DNA of 38,874 nucleotides from Chitinophagaceae bacterium (GCA_947442625.1 CANEWJ010000007.1:1-38874); one strand, 5' to 3'; positions 27,201-36,763 are shown, numbered from the stretch's first letter. The notes: a model not told the origin generated them from the sequence alone. Numbers and translations: made by a program.

Positions 27201-28298
27201 ATGTTATATCGGGTGATTGGGGTCATGAGTGGCAGTTCGTTGGATGGATTGGACCTTGCATTTGCTGAAATTGAAGAGTTGGGAGGAAAATGGCAATACA
27301 GCTTGTTAAAAGCGGATTGCTATCCTTATCCAGCTGATTGGCAGTCCAAGTTATGCCAAGCGCCTGCAATGGCTGCAGTGGATTTTGTTAAATTGGATGC
27401 CGATTACGGAAGTTTCATTGGAGATCAGATCAACAAATTTATCGAAGCCCACCAACTGGAATACAAGGTTGGATTGATTGCATCCCATGGCCATACGGTA
27501 TTCCATGTCCCTGGGTCACATTCCATTCAAATAGGAGATGGTGCAGCAATAGCCGCCAGGACTGCACTCCCGGTGGTGTCAGGTCTTCGCTCGATGGATG
27601 TCGCACTGGGCGGGCAAGGTGCGCCTATTGTTCCCATGGGGGAGAAGCTGCTGTTTTCAGCACACCGTTATTTTTTAAACATTGGAGGAATCGCCAATAT
27701 ATCTTTTAACGGAGATGCTTATTATGATGCCTTTGATGTTTGCCCTGCCAATCGTGTGCTAAACATGCTGGCCCATGCTGTAGGTAAGGAATTTGATGAG
27801 AATGGACAGTTAGCGGCTGCCGGTCGCATCAACGAGGCATTGCTGGATCAATTGAACGCAAAGGATTTTTACCTGCAGGATTATCCAAAATCACTGGCCA
27901 ATGAATTTGGAACCGAAGACATTCTTCCCCTGGTCAATTCATTTGCCTTGGCACCTGCTGATGCACTGGCCACCTATGTTGAACATGTAGCGATTCAAGT
28001 GGCTGCTGCTGTTCAGCGGATCAGCCAAAAGAGGATGGTTGATCCTACCCGGGAGAAGCTATTGGTTACAGGCGGGGGAGCCCTGAATGGCTACCTTGTT
28101 TCTCGGCTTGAGAAGCACCTTTCTCCCTATGCAATGGAAATCGAAGTTCCTGATCATGACACTGTACAATACAAGGAGGCCCTTGTCATGGCCTTGTTGG
28201 GTGTACTGCGGTGGCGAGAAGAGGAAACGGTTATCCAAACGGTTACTGGTGCTTCAAGGGCCAGTGTTGGTGGGGCACTCTGGCTGGGTGGAGATTGA
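27201..28298 (+). CDS. anmK: Anhydro-N-acetylmuramic acid kinase
   Basis: VIGVMSGSSLDGLDLAFAEIEELGGKWQYSLLKADCYPYP...SHGHTVFHVPGSHSIQIGDGAAIAARTALPVVSGLRSMDVALGGQGAPIVPMGEKLLF...FLNIGGIANISF...VTGGGALNGYLV. Confidence 0.93.
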   Translation: MLYRVIGVMSGSSLDGLDLAFAEIEELGGKWQYSLLKADCYPYPADWQSKLCQAPAMAAVDFVKLDADYGSFIGDQINKFIEAHQLEYKVGLIASHGHTVFHVPGSHSIQIGDGAAIAARTALPVVSGLRSMDVALGGQGAPIVPMGEKLLFSAHRYFLNIGGIANISFNGDAYYDAFDVCPANRVLNMLAHAVGKEFDENGQLAAAGRINEALLDQLNAKDFYLQDYPKSLANEFGTEDILPLVNSFALAPADALATYVEHVAIQVAAAVQRISQKRMVDPTREKLLVTGGGALNGYLVSRLEKHLSPYAMEIEVPDHDTVQYKEALVMALLGVLRWREEETVIQTVTGASRASVGGALWLGGD

Positions 28299-28326
28299 TG
28301 TGCTTAACAACCATGTTTGAGCATGC

Positions 28327-29577
28327 CTAAACAAACAGGAGCATGATGCCCGCTGAAACCATGAGCAGGAATGCAGCAATACCAAAAATATTGGACCAGG
28401 GTTTATTGGTGTAATCGCCCATGATTTTTTTGTTGTTGCTTACCAGCAGGATTACAAAGATCAACAAAGGTGCCGTCAGTCCATAGATAATTGCTGTGAT
28501 CACCAATGCCCTCACAGGAGAGATTCCTGTAAAGTTGATGCAAATCGCGACGAGGATTGAAACCACCATCACAAAATAAAATCCTTTGGCCTCATGGAAT
28601 TTCTTGTTCAATCCTTCATTCCAGTTCATCGTTTCACTCACCATATACGACAGTGATCCTGCCAACACCGGAATGGCCAGCAATCCGGTGCCTATCACAC
28701 CAATGGCAAAGAGAAGATAGGCCATGTCGCCAGCAAGGGGTTTGAGTGCAAATGCTGCCTGGTCTACTGTTTCAATGGCTGCAAATTTTGTATCATGCAA
28801 CACGGTGCTCGTTGAAAGGATGATGAAAAAAAAGACCAGGTTGGAAAAAAATATGCCTGACCTGATATCCTTTTGCATCCCATGGATGATCCTTTTGTCC
28901 ACCACCAGTTTTCTTTCTTCCACCTCTTCCACCTCCATGGATGTTTGCCAGAAAAAAAGATAAGGAGAGATGGTGGTTCCCAAAATGCCAATGATGATCA
29001 GCAGGTACTCCCTGGTCCAGATCATCTCTGGAACAAAGGCAGCCTTTAGCACGGCCTTCCAATCTTGTGTTGTGAGAAAAGGAACAATGATATAGCAGAG
29101 CAGGGAAAGGCAGAGCCATTTCAGGTAAAGTGAAATTTTGGAATAAGGCAATACCACAATCGAGTAAGAGAGGATGATTCCAAAGCCGATGCTGAAAAAT
29201 GGGGCAGGCACAGCAGGAATTAACATGTTGCAGACAGCGCCCATCCCGGCAAGGTCTGCGCTGATGTTTAAAATAATGGCCGTGAAACTTACTGCAACAA
29301 TAAGCAGTACAAGCCATTTGGGATAGAACATTTTGATGGTTCCAATCAAGCCTTTGTTGGTAACCAGTCCAATCCTTGCACACATTTCCTGCAAGGCCGC
29401 CATCAGCGGAAAAGTAAATACTGCTGTCCACAATGCAGCCAATCCGAACATGGCTCCTGCCTGAGAATAGGTGGCAATACCGGAAGGATCATCATCACTG
29501 GCCCCGGTCACCAATCCTGGTCCAAATCCGCGTTTGATTTTTTTCAGGATCTTGGCCTTGATGTTTTTCAGTCCCAT
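28327..29577 (-). CDS. NRAMP-related divalent metal transporter (DPSG / TTISPYLFFWQ type)
   Basis: FGPGLVTGASDDDPSGIATYSQAGAMFGLAALWTAVFTFPLMAALQEMCARIG...GTTISPYLFFWQTSMEVEEVEERK; about 11 TM segments. Confidence 0.88.
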   Translation of the reverse strand: MGLKNIKAKILKKIKRGFGPGLVTGASDDDPSGIATYSQAGAMFGLAALWTAVFTFPLMAALQEMCARIGLVTNKGLIGTIKMFYPKWLVLLIVAVSFTAIILNISADLAGMGAVCNMLIPAVPAPFFSIGFGIILSYSIVVLPYSKISLYLKWLCLSLLCYIIVPFLTTQDWKAVLKAAFVPEMIWTREYLLIIIGILGTTISPYLFFWQTSMEVEEVEERKLVVDKRIIHGMQKDIRSGIFFSNLVFFFIILSTSTVLHDTKFAAIETVDQAAFALKPLAGDMAYLLFAIGVIGTGLLAIPVLAGSLSYMVSETMNWNEGLNKKFHEAKGFYFVMVVSILVAICINFTGISPVRALVITAIIYGLTAPLLIFVILLVSNNKKIMGDYTNKPWSNIFGIAAFLLMVSAGIMLLFV

Positions 29578-29650
29578 GTTCAACGATGATAAGACAATGC
29601 AGGATGATTTGTTCCAACCCCCGTCTCAATATTGTCAAAACCTTTCGAAA

Positions 29651-29677
29651 AATAAAAAACCAGGCGTTTTGCCTGGC
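29651..29677 (-). terminator. Rho-independent terminator downstream of the sugar-phosphate isomerase gene
   Basis: CCAGGC-GTTTT-GCCTGG (29660-29676) with a T-rich run on the - strand (AAAAAAC on + at 29651-29660). Confidence 0.78.
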
Positions 29678-29685
29678 TTTCATTG

Positions 29686-30594
29686 TTATTTATATCCCCA
29701 TTTTTTCATGATGTTGATGTCCTCTTCTGCACATTCCATCGGGGTTTTGCCTTGATAGGATTCCTGTTCAATGATAAAATGTTTTGTTCCTGATGCCCTG
29801 CCCAGATCAATGATTGCTTTGATCGGAACAACGCCCTTGCCCAGAATCGTAGACTCAAAAGGCTCATGTCCTTCTGTTGCCTTGATCTCATCTTTTACAT
29901 GCATCGATTCAAACCTGCCGGGATATTGTTGCATGACCTCAAGTGCCTTTCCCCCTCCGTTGAGCATGTTGCCGATATCGAGCTGTTGCATCACCAAAGT
30001 GGGATCCGTCTCAGCGAGGATGATATCATACAGCACCTTGCCTTCCACTTTTTCACTGAACTCAAAATCGTGGTTGTGGTAACCGAATTTCATGCCAAAC
30101 TTTTTGCAGAACTCACCAGAACGGTTGAAGATTTCCATGAATGATTTCAGATCACCCATTGATTTTCTTTTGCTTTCTTCCAGCCATGGGCTGATCACAA
30201 AGGATTGTCCCATGGCAGCTGCATCTTCTACCGTGTATTTCCATTCATTGGTGAAGTCTTTTTTTGAGGCATCCCAATGCTTGGCATCCAATACAGTATG
30301 GCCACTTGGCATGCTCATCCCAAAGCCGTTCAATATTTTTTTGAATTCCGATACGCTCCATCCATAGAATTTCCTGTTGGCATAGTTGGCATGCTCTACA
30401 TGCCTGTATCCCATGTCAGAGAGTTGTTTCAGGGTGCCCAGTGGGTCTGCCTTCATGGCTGCTCTTACCGAGTAGAGTTGGATGCCGGTGAGCTCTCCTT
30501 TTTTTACTGTTGCAAAAATATGCTGCTGGAACAAGGATACGCCTGCGGCCGCCATTGCACTGTTGCGAATGAAACTTCTTCTGGAATTGTTCAT
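29686..30594 (-). CDS. Sugar phosphate isomerase/epimerase (xylose isomerase-like TIM barrel), Tat-type signal
   Basis: MNNSRRSFIRNSAMAAAGVSLF twin-arginine leader; GIQLYSVRAAMKADPLGTLKQLSDMGYRHVEHANY...FGYHNHDFEF...LQLDIGNMLNGGGKALEVMQQYPGRFESMHVKD-type barrel motifs. Confidence 0.87.
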   Translation of the reverse strand: MNNSRRSFIRNSAMAAAGVSLFQQHIFATVKKGELTGIQLYSVRAAMKADPLGTLKQLSDMGYRHVEHANYANRKFYGWSVSEFKKILNGFGMSMPSGHTVLDAKHWDASKKDFTNEWKYTVEDAAAMGQSFVISPWLEESKRKSMGDLKSFMEIFNRSGEFCKKFGMKFGYHNHDFEFSEKVEGKVLYDIILAETDPTLVMQQLDIGNMLNGGGKALEVMQQYPGRFESMHVKDEIKATEGHEPFESTILGKGVVPIKAIIDLGRASGTKHFIIEQESYQGKTPMECAEEDINIMKKWGYK

Positions 30595-30665
30595 GGTTCT
30601 TTGTTTGGGTTAACTATGCTGTTAAATTACAAAAAAACTTTGTTAAGTATTCATCAGTCAACTTT

Positions 30666-33479
30666 TTACAGGAAGGGAGCCGTCTTGCTTTTCTTGCATT
30701 TTTTAAGTCCTGCAGGAGGGCCTGCATAAACAAGTGTTCCTCCTTCATCTCCCGCTTCAGGTCCTAGTTCAATGGCCCAATCTGCAGACTTGATCACATC
30801 GGTATTGTGTTCAATCACGATGATGGTATGGCCCTGGTCTACCAAGGCGTTGAACGAAGTCAATAGTTTTTTGATGTCATGGAAATGCAGGCCTGTAGTG
30901 GGTTCGTCAAAAATGAACATGATTTTATCCTGATGCCCTTTGCCTCTGCCCAGAAAACTCGCCAGCTTGACGCGTTGTGCTTCTCCGCCAGAAAGTGTAC
31001 CGCTGGATTGACCCAGCTTCACATATCCAAGCCCCACATCGCTCAGGGGTTTCAATTTTCCTGCAATGTCTTTTTCATCTTTGAAAAATTCGATTGCTTC
31101 GTCTACACTCAATTCAAGCACAGCATAGATATTCTTTCCCTTGTACTGTACCTCCAAAACTTCTTCCTTGAATTTTTTTCCCCCGCAACTTTCACAAGTA
31201 AGGTGGACATCCGCCAGGAACTGCATTTCGACAGTTTGTTCGCCTTCGCCTTTACAGGCATCGCAACGTCCTCCGTCTACATTGAAGGAAAAATGCTTGG
31301 GAAGGTATCCCCTGATTTTACTCAGCGGCTGATCGGAATAGAGGTCCCGCACGCCATCCCAGGCCTTGATATAGGTAACAGGGTTACTGCGTGATGATTT
31401 GCCAATAGGATTCTGATCAATCATCTCTACCTGCTTAATCATGTCAGGGTTGCCTGAAATTTGTTTGTGCGCGCCTGGTCGGTCTGATATCCCACAGATT
31501 CTTTTTTCCATTGCTGGAAACAGAATTCTTTTCACCAATGTTGTTTTCCCGCTTCCGCTCACGCCACTGACCACCGTGAAAATGCCCAATGGGAAATCCA
31601 CATCAAGATGTTTCAGGTTGTTTTCATACGCATCTTCAATGCGGATATAATTTTTCCAGGGACGAATCTGCTCAGGTGCCTCAATCGCCATATCGCCCCT
31701 CAGGTATGCAGCGGTCAGGCTTTTTGGTGATTTGATCAATTCATTGTAGTTGCCTTCTGCCACCACTTCTCCACCCTGATGGCTGGCCAGTGGCCCCATG
31801 TCAATAATGTGATCTGCTTCACGCATCATCAGCTCATCATGTTCCACCACCACTACAGTATTGTCCAGGTCTCGGAGGTTCTTCAATACCTTGATCAGGC
31901 GTTCTGTATCCCTGCTGTGAAGCCCTATGGAGGGTTCATCCAGGATATAAAGAGAATTGGTGAGGTTGCTCCCCAGGCAACGCGTCAATTGAATGCGCTG
32001 GCTTTCTCCTCCACTGAGGCTATTGGCCAATCTTTCCAGGGAAAGATAACCCAGTCCAACATCCAGCATCGTGTCCACGCGCTGGTTGATTTCAATCAGG
32101 ATCCTTTTGGCAATGCTTTCCTGGTAAGCAGAAAGTTTAAGCGCTTTGAACCAATTGGCCAGGTCTCTGACCGGCATCCTGCAGAGTTCACCGATATGCC
32201 TGTTGTTGACTTTTACATACAGGGCATCTTTTCGGAGGCGGTAACCTTCACAAGACGTGCACAAGGTTCTGCCCCGGTATCTTGAAAGCAAGACCCTGAA
32301 CTGAACTTTATAAAGGTTCTCTTCCACTTCTTTGAAAAACTGGTTGATGCCCAAGGCGGGTTTGCTTCCCTTCCACAAAAGGTCTTTCTGTGCTTGGGTA
32401 AGATCGGCATAGGGCCTGTGCACTGGGAAGTCAAATTGTTTCGATGTTTTGATGAATTGTTCTCTCCACCAGTTCATTTTCTCTCCCTTCCAAGGAGCCA
32501 CGGCACCATCAAAAACACTCAAACGGTGATCAGGAATCACAAGGTCTGGATCAATGCCAAGGATCTGGGAATAGCCTTCACAGAGCGGGCAGGCACCATA
32601 AGGATTGTTGAAGGAAAAAAGATTGGGAACTGGTTCTTCAAAGCGCATTCCATCCAGTTCAAAAAGGTTGGAAAACCGATGGGGGTCCTTGTCATTTTTT
32701 TTGATGTAAAGCGCACCCTCGCCTTCATAAAAGGCCAGGGACAAGGAGTCCAGGATTCGGTTCTCTTCATCTTCATCAAAATCCTTGGCCACAAAACGGT
32801 CAATCAACAAATAGGTTTCACGGCTTGGCTTCCATTTTTTTTCTTCGAGCAATTCCTCCAACTGCAGGATCTCTCCAGCGCTATTGTCAAACAGCCTTGA
32901 AAATCCTTTCTGCATCAAAATTCCCAATTCCTCTGCAGGTTTTCGCTTGCTTCCTATTGGGAATGGCGAAAGCAAATAAAGTTTGTCTCCGGCCTTGCAT
33001 TTTTTAATGAAATCCAGCACATCCCGTACGTCATCTTTTTTAACCTCATTGCCAGAAATGGGGGAGTACGTTTTTCCTACCCTGGCAAAAAGCAATCGCA
33101 TGTAATCATAAATTTCTGTCATGCTGCCCACGGTAGAACGGGGTGTTCTGGTGATTACTTTTTGCTCAATGGCAACAGCAGGGCAGAGTCCAGCAATATG
33201 ATCAACATCCGGCTTGTCCATGCGCATCATGAATTGCCTAGCATAGGCGCTCAGGCTCTCTGCATACCTTCTTTGACCCTCTGCAAACAGGGTGTCTATG
33301 GTCAGGGATGATTTCCCTGAACCGGAAACACCGGTTACCACAACGAGCTTATTCCTTGGTATTTCTACGTAAACATTCCGTAGATTGTGCATGCGCGCTC
33401 CCTGGATATGAATCGAGTCGCTGGGCAATATTGTTTTTCCTGGTCTCTTCTTTTCCTTTGCTGTTGCGGGTTTTGGCAT
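30666..33479 (-). CDS. uvrA: Excinuclease ABC subunit A
   Basis: VVVTGVSGSGKSSLTIDTLFAEGQRRYAESLSAYARQF...TRTPRSTVGSMTEIYDYMRLLFARVGKTYSP...RLANSLSGGESQRIQLTRCLGSNLTNSLYILDEPSIGLHSRD...GRCDACKGEGEQTVEMQFLADVHLTCESCGGKKF...TLSGGEAQRVKLASFL. Confidence 0.95.
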   Translation of the reverse strand: MPKPATAKEKKRPGKTILPSDSIHIQGARMHNLRNVYVEIPRNKLVVVTGVSGSGKSSLTIDTLFAEGQRRYAESLSAYARQFMMRMDKPDVDHIAGLCPAVAIEQKVITRTPRSTVGSMTEIYDYMRLLFARVGKTYSPISGNEVKKDDVRDVLDFIKKCKAGDKLYLLSPFPIGSKRKPAEELGILMQKGFSRLFDNSAGEILQLEELLEEKKWKPSRETYLLIDRFVAKDFDEDEENRILDSLSLAFYEGEGALYIKKNDKDPHRFSNLFELDGMRFEEPVPNLFSFNNPYGACPLCEGYSQILGIDPDLVIPDHRLSVFDGAVAPWKGEKMNWWREQFIKTSKQFDFPVHRPYADLTQAQKDLLWKGSKPALGINQFFKEVEENLYKVQFRVLLSRYRGRTLCTSCEGYRLRKDALYVKVNNRHIGELCRMPVRDLANWFKALKLSAYQESIAKRILIEINQRVDTMLDVGLGYLSLERLANSLSGGESQRIQLTRCLGSNLTNSLYILDEPSIGLHSRDTERLIKVLKNLRDLDNTVVVVEHDELMMREADHIIDMGPLASHQGGEVVAEGNYNELIKSPKSLTAAYLRGDMAIEAPEQIRPWKNYIRIEDAYENNLKHLDVDFPLGIFTVVSGVSGSGKTTLVKRILFPAMEKRICGISDRPGAHKQISGNPDMIKQVEMIDQNPIGKSSRSNPVTYIKAWDGVRDLYSDQPLSKIRGYLPKHFSFNVDGGRCDACKGEGEQTVEMQFLADVHLTCESCGGKKFKEEVLEVQYKGKNIYAVLELSVDEAIEFFKDEKDIAGKLKPLSDVGLGYVKLGQSSGTLSGGEAQRVKLASFLGRGKGHQDKIMFIFDEPTTGLHFHDIKKLLTSFNALVDQGHTIIVIEHNTDVIKSADWAIELGPEAGDEGGTLVYAGPPAGLKKCKKSKTAPFL

Positions 33480-33488
33480 AATGAATTA

Positions 33489-33496
33489 CAAATATA
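33489..33496 (-). promoter_or_regulatory. Candidate -7 element TATATTTG for uvrA
   Basis: CAAATATA on + is TATATTTG on -, matching TAnnTTTG 10 nt before the uvrA start. No clear -33 TTG. Confidence 0.3.
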
Positions 33497-33706
33497 AAAT
33501 TAAAGTTGCTTCATTGGGTCGAGTACTTTTCCCCGCCTTTACCAGGGCATTGACATTTATACGCTTATGCTGCTTACACGTAAATACGTAATTGTCTAAA
33601 TTGGAGTGCTCAAAATGCTGATGGCAGTCAAAAAGTTTTAGCTTTACCGTATGATATTAACGAAAAGATATCATCCAATCCAATCCAAGAAAACAAAAAC
33701 CACGCC

Positions 33707-34288
33707 ATGAAATCCTCCATTAACCTGACTGACCAACAACTGATTACGCTTTTTGTTAACGGCGATTCCATTGCCTTGGAAGAGTTGATCAAAAAGCACA
33801 AGGACAGAATCTTCACTTCTATCGTCATCCTTGTCAAAGACAGGAGCCTGGCTGAAGACATCTTTCAGGAGGTATTTATCAAGATCATTGATACCCTTCG
33901 TTCTGGAAGCTATACCGATGAGGGCAAATTTCTCCCATGGGCGTTGAGGATTGCGCACAACCTCTGTGTGGATCATTTCAGGAGAGTGAAGAGGACACCA
34001 ATTGTACACAGCAATGGCGATCATGATATTTTTGAGAACCTCAACCATTCTGAGGAAGGTGTTGAAGGGGTTATCATGAGAATCCAAAGCCATGAACATG
34101 TTCGCCAAATGCTTGACATGCTTCCACAAGACCAAAGGGAAGTAATTGTGCTCAGGCATTTCGCCAACCTCAGCTTCAAAGAAATTGCAGACAAGACCAA
34201 TTGCAGCATCAATACAGCACTCGGAAGAATGCGTTACGGCTTGATCAACCTCAGAAAATTAATGGTTGAGTACCAGGTGTCACTCTAA
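33707..34288 (+). CDS. ECF-type RNA polymerase sigma-70 family factor
   Basis: LITLFVNGDSIALEELIKKHKDRIFTSIVILVKDRSLAEDIFQEVFIKII (region 2) and LDMLPQDQREVIVLRHFANLSFKEIADKTNCSINTALGRMRYGLINLRKLM (region 4). Confidence 0.93.
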   Translation: MKSSINLTDQQLITLFVNGDSIALEELIKKHKDRIFTSIVILVKDRSLAEDIFQEVFIKIIDTLRSGSYTDEGKFLPWALRIAHNLCVDHFRRVKRTPIVHSNGDHDIFENLNHSEEGVEGVIMRIQSHEHVRQMLDMLPQDQREVIVLRHFANLSFKEIADKTNCSINTALGRMRYGLINLRKLMVEYQVSL

Positions 34289-34314
34289 AAGATAGTTTTT
34301 CTCATAAGCAGCAC

Positions 34315-34345
34315 GAGGGACCGTTTTCGGTCCCTCTCTTATTTT
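34315..34345 (+). terminator. Rho-independent terminator downstream of the sigma factor gene
   Basis: GAGGGACC-GTTTTC-GGTCCCTC (34315-34336), then TCTTATTTT. Confidence 0.8.
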
Positions 34346-36273
34346 GAAGCACTGGAGAAGGCATCCAGCCCACATTTCAGCCAGCGTACATAGGCTGATG
34401 CATCAGGGGTATACCCTACAGGGGCGGTCAGCAATTTTTCGTCTGGAGAAATGGCCACATACCAGGGCTGCGAGGTAGCATTGAAATTTTCTGTCTGGAA
34501 TTGACTCCATTTGTTGCCAACTGTTTTGATATTGACGGTTGCGCCAGTTTTTGTGGTGTAGACCATTTGCTGCTCTGCAGGCAGTACTTGTTTATCATCC
34601 ACATAGAGTGAAACCAGCACATATTTCTCCATCAACTCCTGCACTTCAGCTTTTGTCCATACATTTTCTTCCATCTTCCTGCAATTGACACAGGCCCAAC
34701 CAGTGAAGTCAATCAACAGGGGCTTGTTTTGTTTTTTTGCAAGCGCCAGTGCTTCTTCATAATCTTTTAGGGGCTCATCGCAGTTTACAGGCTGATTGTA
34801 AATGCTATAGCAAACGGGTGGCGGAAAGCCGCTGACCAGGCTGATATTGGCCCATTTTGTATTGGTGACACCGGGTGCTATATAAAGGGTAAAAGCCAAT
34901 ACAGCAAAAGCAAATAGTTTTCTGGAAAGGGAAATTTTTTCTCCTTTGCTGTCGTGCGGGAACCTGATCCATCCCATGAGGTAGGCAAAAAGGGAGAGGA
35001 AAATGAGGACCCAGATGCCAAAGAATACCTCCCTTTTGATGATAGACCAATGGGCCACCAGATCCGCGTTGGAAAGGAATTTCAAAGCCAAGGCAAGTTC
35101 AATGAATCCCAAGACTACTTTTACCGTATTCAACCAGCTGCCACTCTTGGGCAAGGTGTTCAGCCATTGAGGGAAAAGCGCAAACAAGGCAAATGGAAGT
35201 CCCAGTGCCACGCCAAATCCTGCCAAACCTGCGGTCAGTGGCCATGCTCCCTGCGTTGCAGTACCCACCAGCAGCGTTCCAAGAATGGGTCCTGTACAGG
35301 AGAAGGATACGATGGCCAAGGTGAGTGCCATGAAAAATACACCAGCCAGTCCGGAGCCTTGTTTTGCATTGGCAGCATTGGCCAGGTTTCCGGGAAGTGT
35401 AATTTCAAAATAGCCGAAAAAAGAAATGGCAAAAAAGATGAAGATGGCAAAGAAAGCTGTGTTCAGGTAAACATTCGTTGCGATGTCATTGTAAATGGCT
35501 GGATTCACATTGCCCATGAGGTGAAATGGAATACTGAAGGACACATAAATTAAAAAGATGAACAAACCGTATACAATGGCCAGGCGTTTGCCCTTCTTCT
35601 TGTCTCCGCCATGTTTGGTGAAGTAGGAAACGGTAAGGGGTACCATGGGGAAAACACAGGGGGTGAGCAAGGCAAAAAGTCCTCCCAGGAATCCCAGCAG
35701 AAAAATGGTGAGCAGGCTGTTGTCTTCCTTTGACACTGGAGCACCGCAGTCCTGAAGGGGCTTATTGGGGTCCAGTCCAGGAATCAGGATCCTTGTGTTG
35801 GTCGCTGCGCCACCTTCCAATGCAACCTCAAATGATGCGGCTTCGCCAGGAAAAAAAGATTCATCCTTTCCGTAGGAATAATTCAGGGTTACCTGAAGGT
35901 TGGCGGGTACGGTAGAAGGGAATTCAATTTCAGCAACAAATTGGGCATTTTTCTTGAATACTTCAAAAGACCTTCCCTCAAAGAGTGTGCTTTTTACTGT
36001 TTCACCTGTTGAGCCGGCTTTCAGGGGTTGTATAGTGATGATCGCTGAATCGGGCAGGATCAATCCACCAGCGGGGATGCCATCAAAATTGACATCCGGG
36101 GCATAGATCTCCCAGTTGTTTTTGTTTTCAGTGGAGAAGAACAGCTGATATTTTTTATTGGCAGTCTTCTTGGAAACGGCTTTCCATTCAATGGCTTGTA
36201 TGGTTTCCTGTGCAGTTGAAAACTGTACAAAAAACAGGGAGAACAGCAACCCCAGGAGGACTGTTTTTTTCAT
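34339..36273 (-). CDS. dsbD: Protein-disulfide reductase DsbD-family (DsbDalpha-like, CcdA-like TM and thioredoxin domains)
   Basis: Signal peptide; LGFLGGLFALLTPCVFPMVPLTVSYFTK...SFSCTGPILGTLLVG TM motifs; IDFTGWACVNCRKMEENVWTKAEVQELMEKYVLVSLYVDD thioredoxin-like end. Confidence 0.92.
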   Translation of the reverse strand: MKKTVLLGLLFSLFFVQFSTAQETIQAIEWKAVSKKTANKKYQLFFSTENKNNWEIYAPDVNFDGIPAGGLILPDSAIITIQPLKAGSTGETVKSTLFEGRSFEVFKKNAQFVAEIEFPSTVPANLQVTLNYSYGKDESFFPGEAASFEVALEGGAATNTRILIPGLDPNKPLQDCGAPVSKEDNSLLTIFLLGFLGGLFALLTPCVFPMVPLTVSYFTKHGGDKKKGKRLAIVYGLFIFLIYVSFSIPFHLMGNVNPAIYNDIATNVYLNTAFFAIFIFFAISFFGYFEITLPGNLANAANAKQGSGLAGVFFMALTLAIVSFSCTGPILGTLLVGTATQGAWPLTAGLAGFGVALGLPFALFALFPQWLNTLPKSGSWLNTVKVVLGFIELALALKFLSNADLVAHWSIIKREVFFGIWVLIFLSLFAYLMGWIRFPHDSKGEKISLSRKLFAFAVLAFTLYIAPGVTNTKWANISLVSGFPPPVCYSIYNQPVNCDEPLKDYEEALALAKKQNKPLLIDFTGWACVNCRKMEENVWTKAEVQELMEKYVLVSLYVDDKQVLPAEQQMVYTTKTGATVNIKTVGNKWSQFQTENFNATSQPWYVAISPDEKLLTAPVGYTPDASAYVRWLKCGLDAFSSASK

Positions 36274-36285
36274 AAGAATTGATTT

Positions 36286-36753
36286 CTAACCGCCAATGGC
36301 AATCTTGAAGGGAACCTCAGCCGGCGGCAGACAGAGTTCATCATTACAGACCATGAATTCTATTTTGCCATTGAGGCTTGTTTTTGCTTTTGTCTTTGCA
36401 TTCACCACCTGTACGAAGGTTACGGTCTTTTCATAGAAGTTTACTTTGCCATCCCAGGCTTCTTCCATCTTGGTGATTTTCTTTCCCTGCTCCATAGGCT
36501 TGCCATCCAGGTTCAACAAGGGGTTGGGCGTGAATGTAATGGTGGTTGGAACTGGGCCTTCCACCCCGGCAACCTGCGCATAGAGGTGGTAATTGCCTGA
36601 AATTGTTGCAGTCATCCTCACTTCATAGCGTTTGTCACCAATTTTTTTGGAAGCAAACGTCCAGCTTACCTGTTTTGCAGATCCCATTTGGGCAAAACCT
36701 GAAAAAGAGAGGGCCAAAAAAAGGACCGATAAAAAGGAAATATATTTTTTCAT
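36286..36753 (-). CDS. Periplasmic DsbD N-terminal-like (DsbDalpha-type) protein
   Basis: Signal peptide; KQVSWTFASKKIGDKRYEVRMTATISGNYHLYAQVAGVEGPVPTTITFTPNPLLNLDGKP...KIEFMVCNDELCLPPAEVPFKIAIGG. CNDELCLPP is characteristic. Adjacent to dsbD. Confidence 0.83.
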   Translation of the reverse strand: MKKYISFLSVLFLALSFSGFAQMGSAKQVSWTFASKKIGDKRYEVRMTATISGNYHLYAQVAGVEGPVPTTITFTPNPLLNLDGKPMEQGKKITKMEEAWDGKVNFYEKTVTFVQVVNAKTKAKTSLNGKIEFMVCNDELCLPPAEVPFKIAIGG

Positions 36754-36763
36754 TTGGTATTGT

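Noticed and set aside
28793-29431. 212-aa - strand ORF overlapping the NRAMP-related gene in another frame
   Set aside because: Overlaps a well-supported membrane protein; Cys/His/Trp-rich composition is typical of an out-of-frame translation.
30879-32900. Three long + strand ORFs (30879-31394, 31779-32285, 32394-32900)
   Set aside because: All lie antisense to uvrA and show no family motifs; typical shadow frames of a conserved gene.
34954-35553. 199-aa + strand ORF
   Set aside because: Antisense to the dsbD transmembrane region; hydrophilic, low-complexity translation with no motif.
34339-36753. Possible novel two-gene redox system (dsbD plus DsbDalpha-like protein)
   Set aside because: A DsbD next to a separate periplasmic N-terminal-like domain protein is, as far as I know, a common Bacteroidota arrangement, so not reported as novel.
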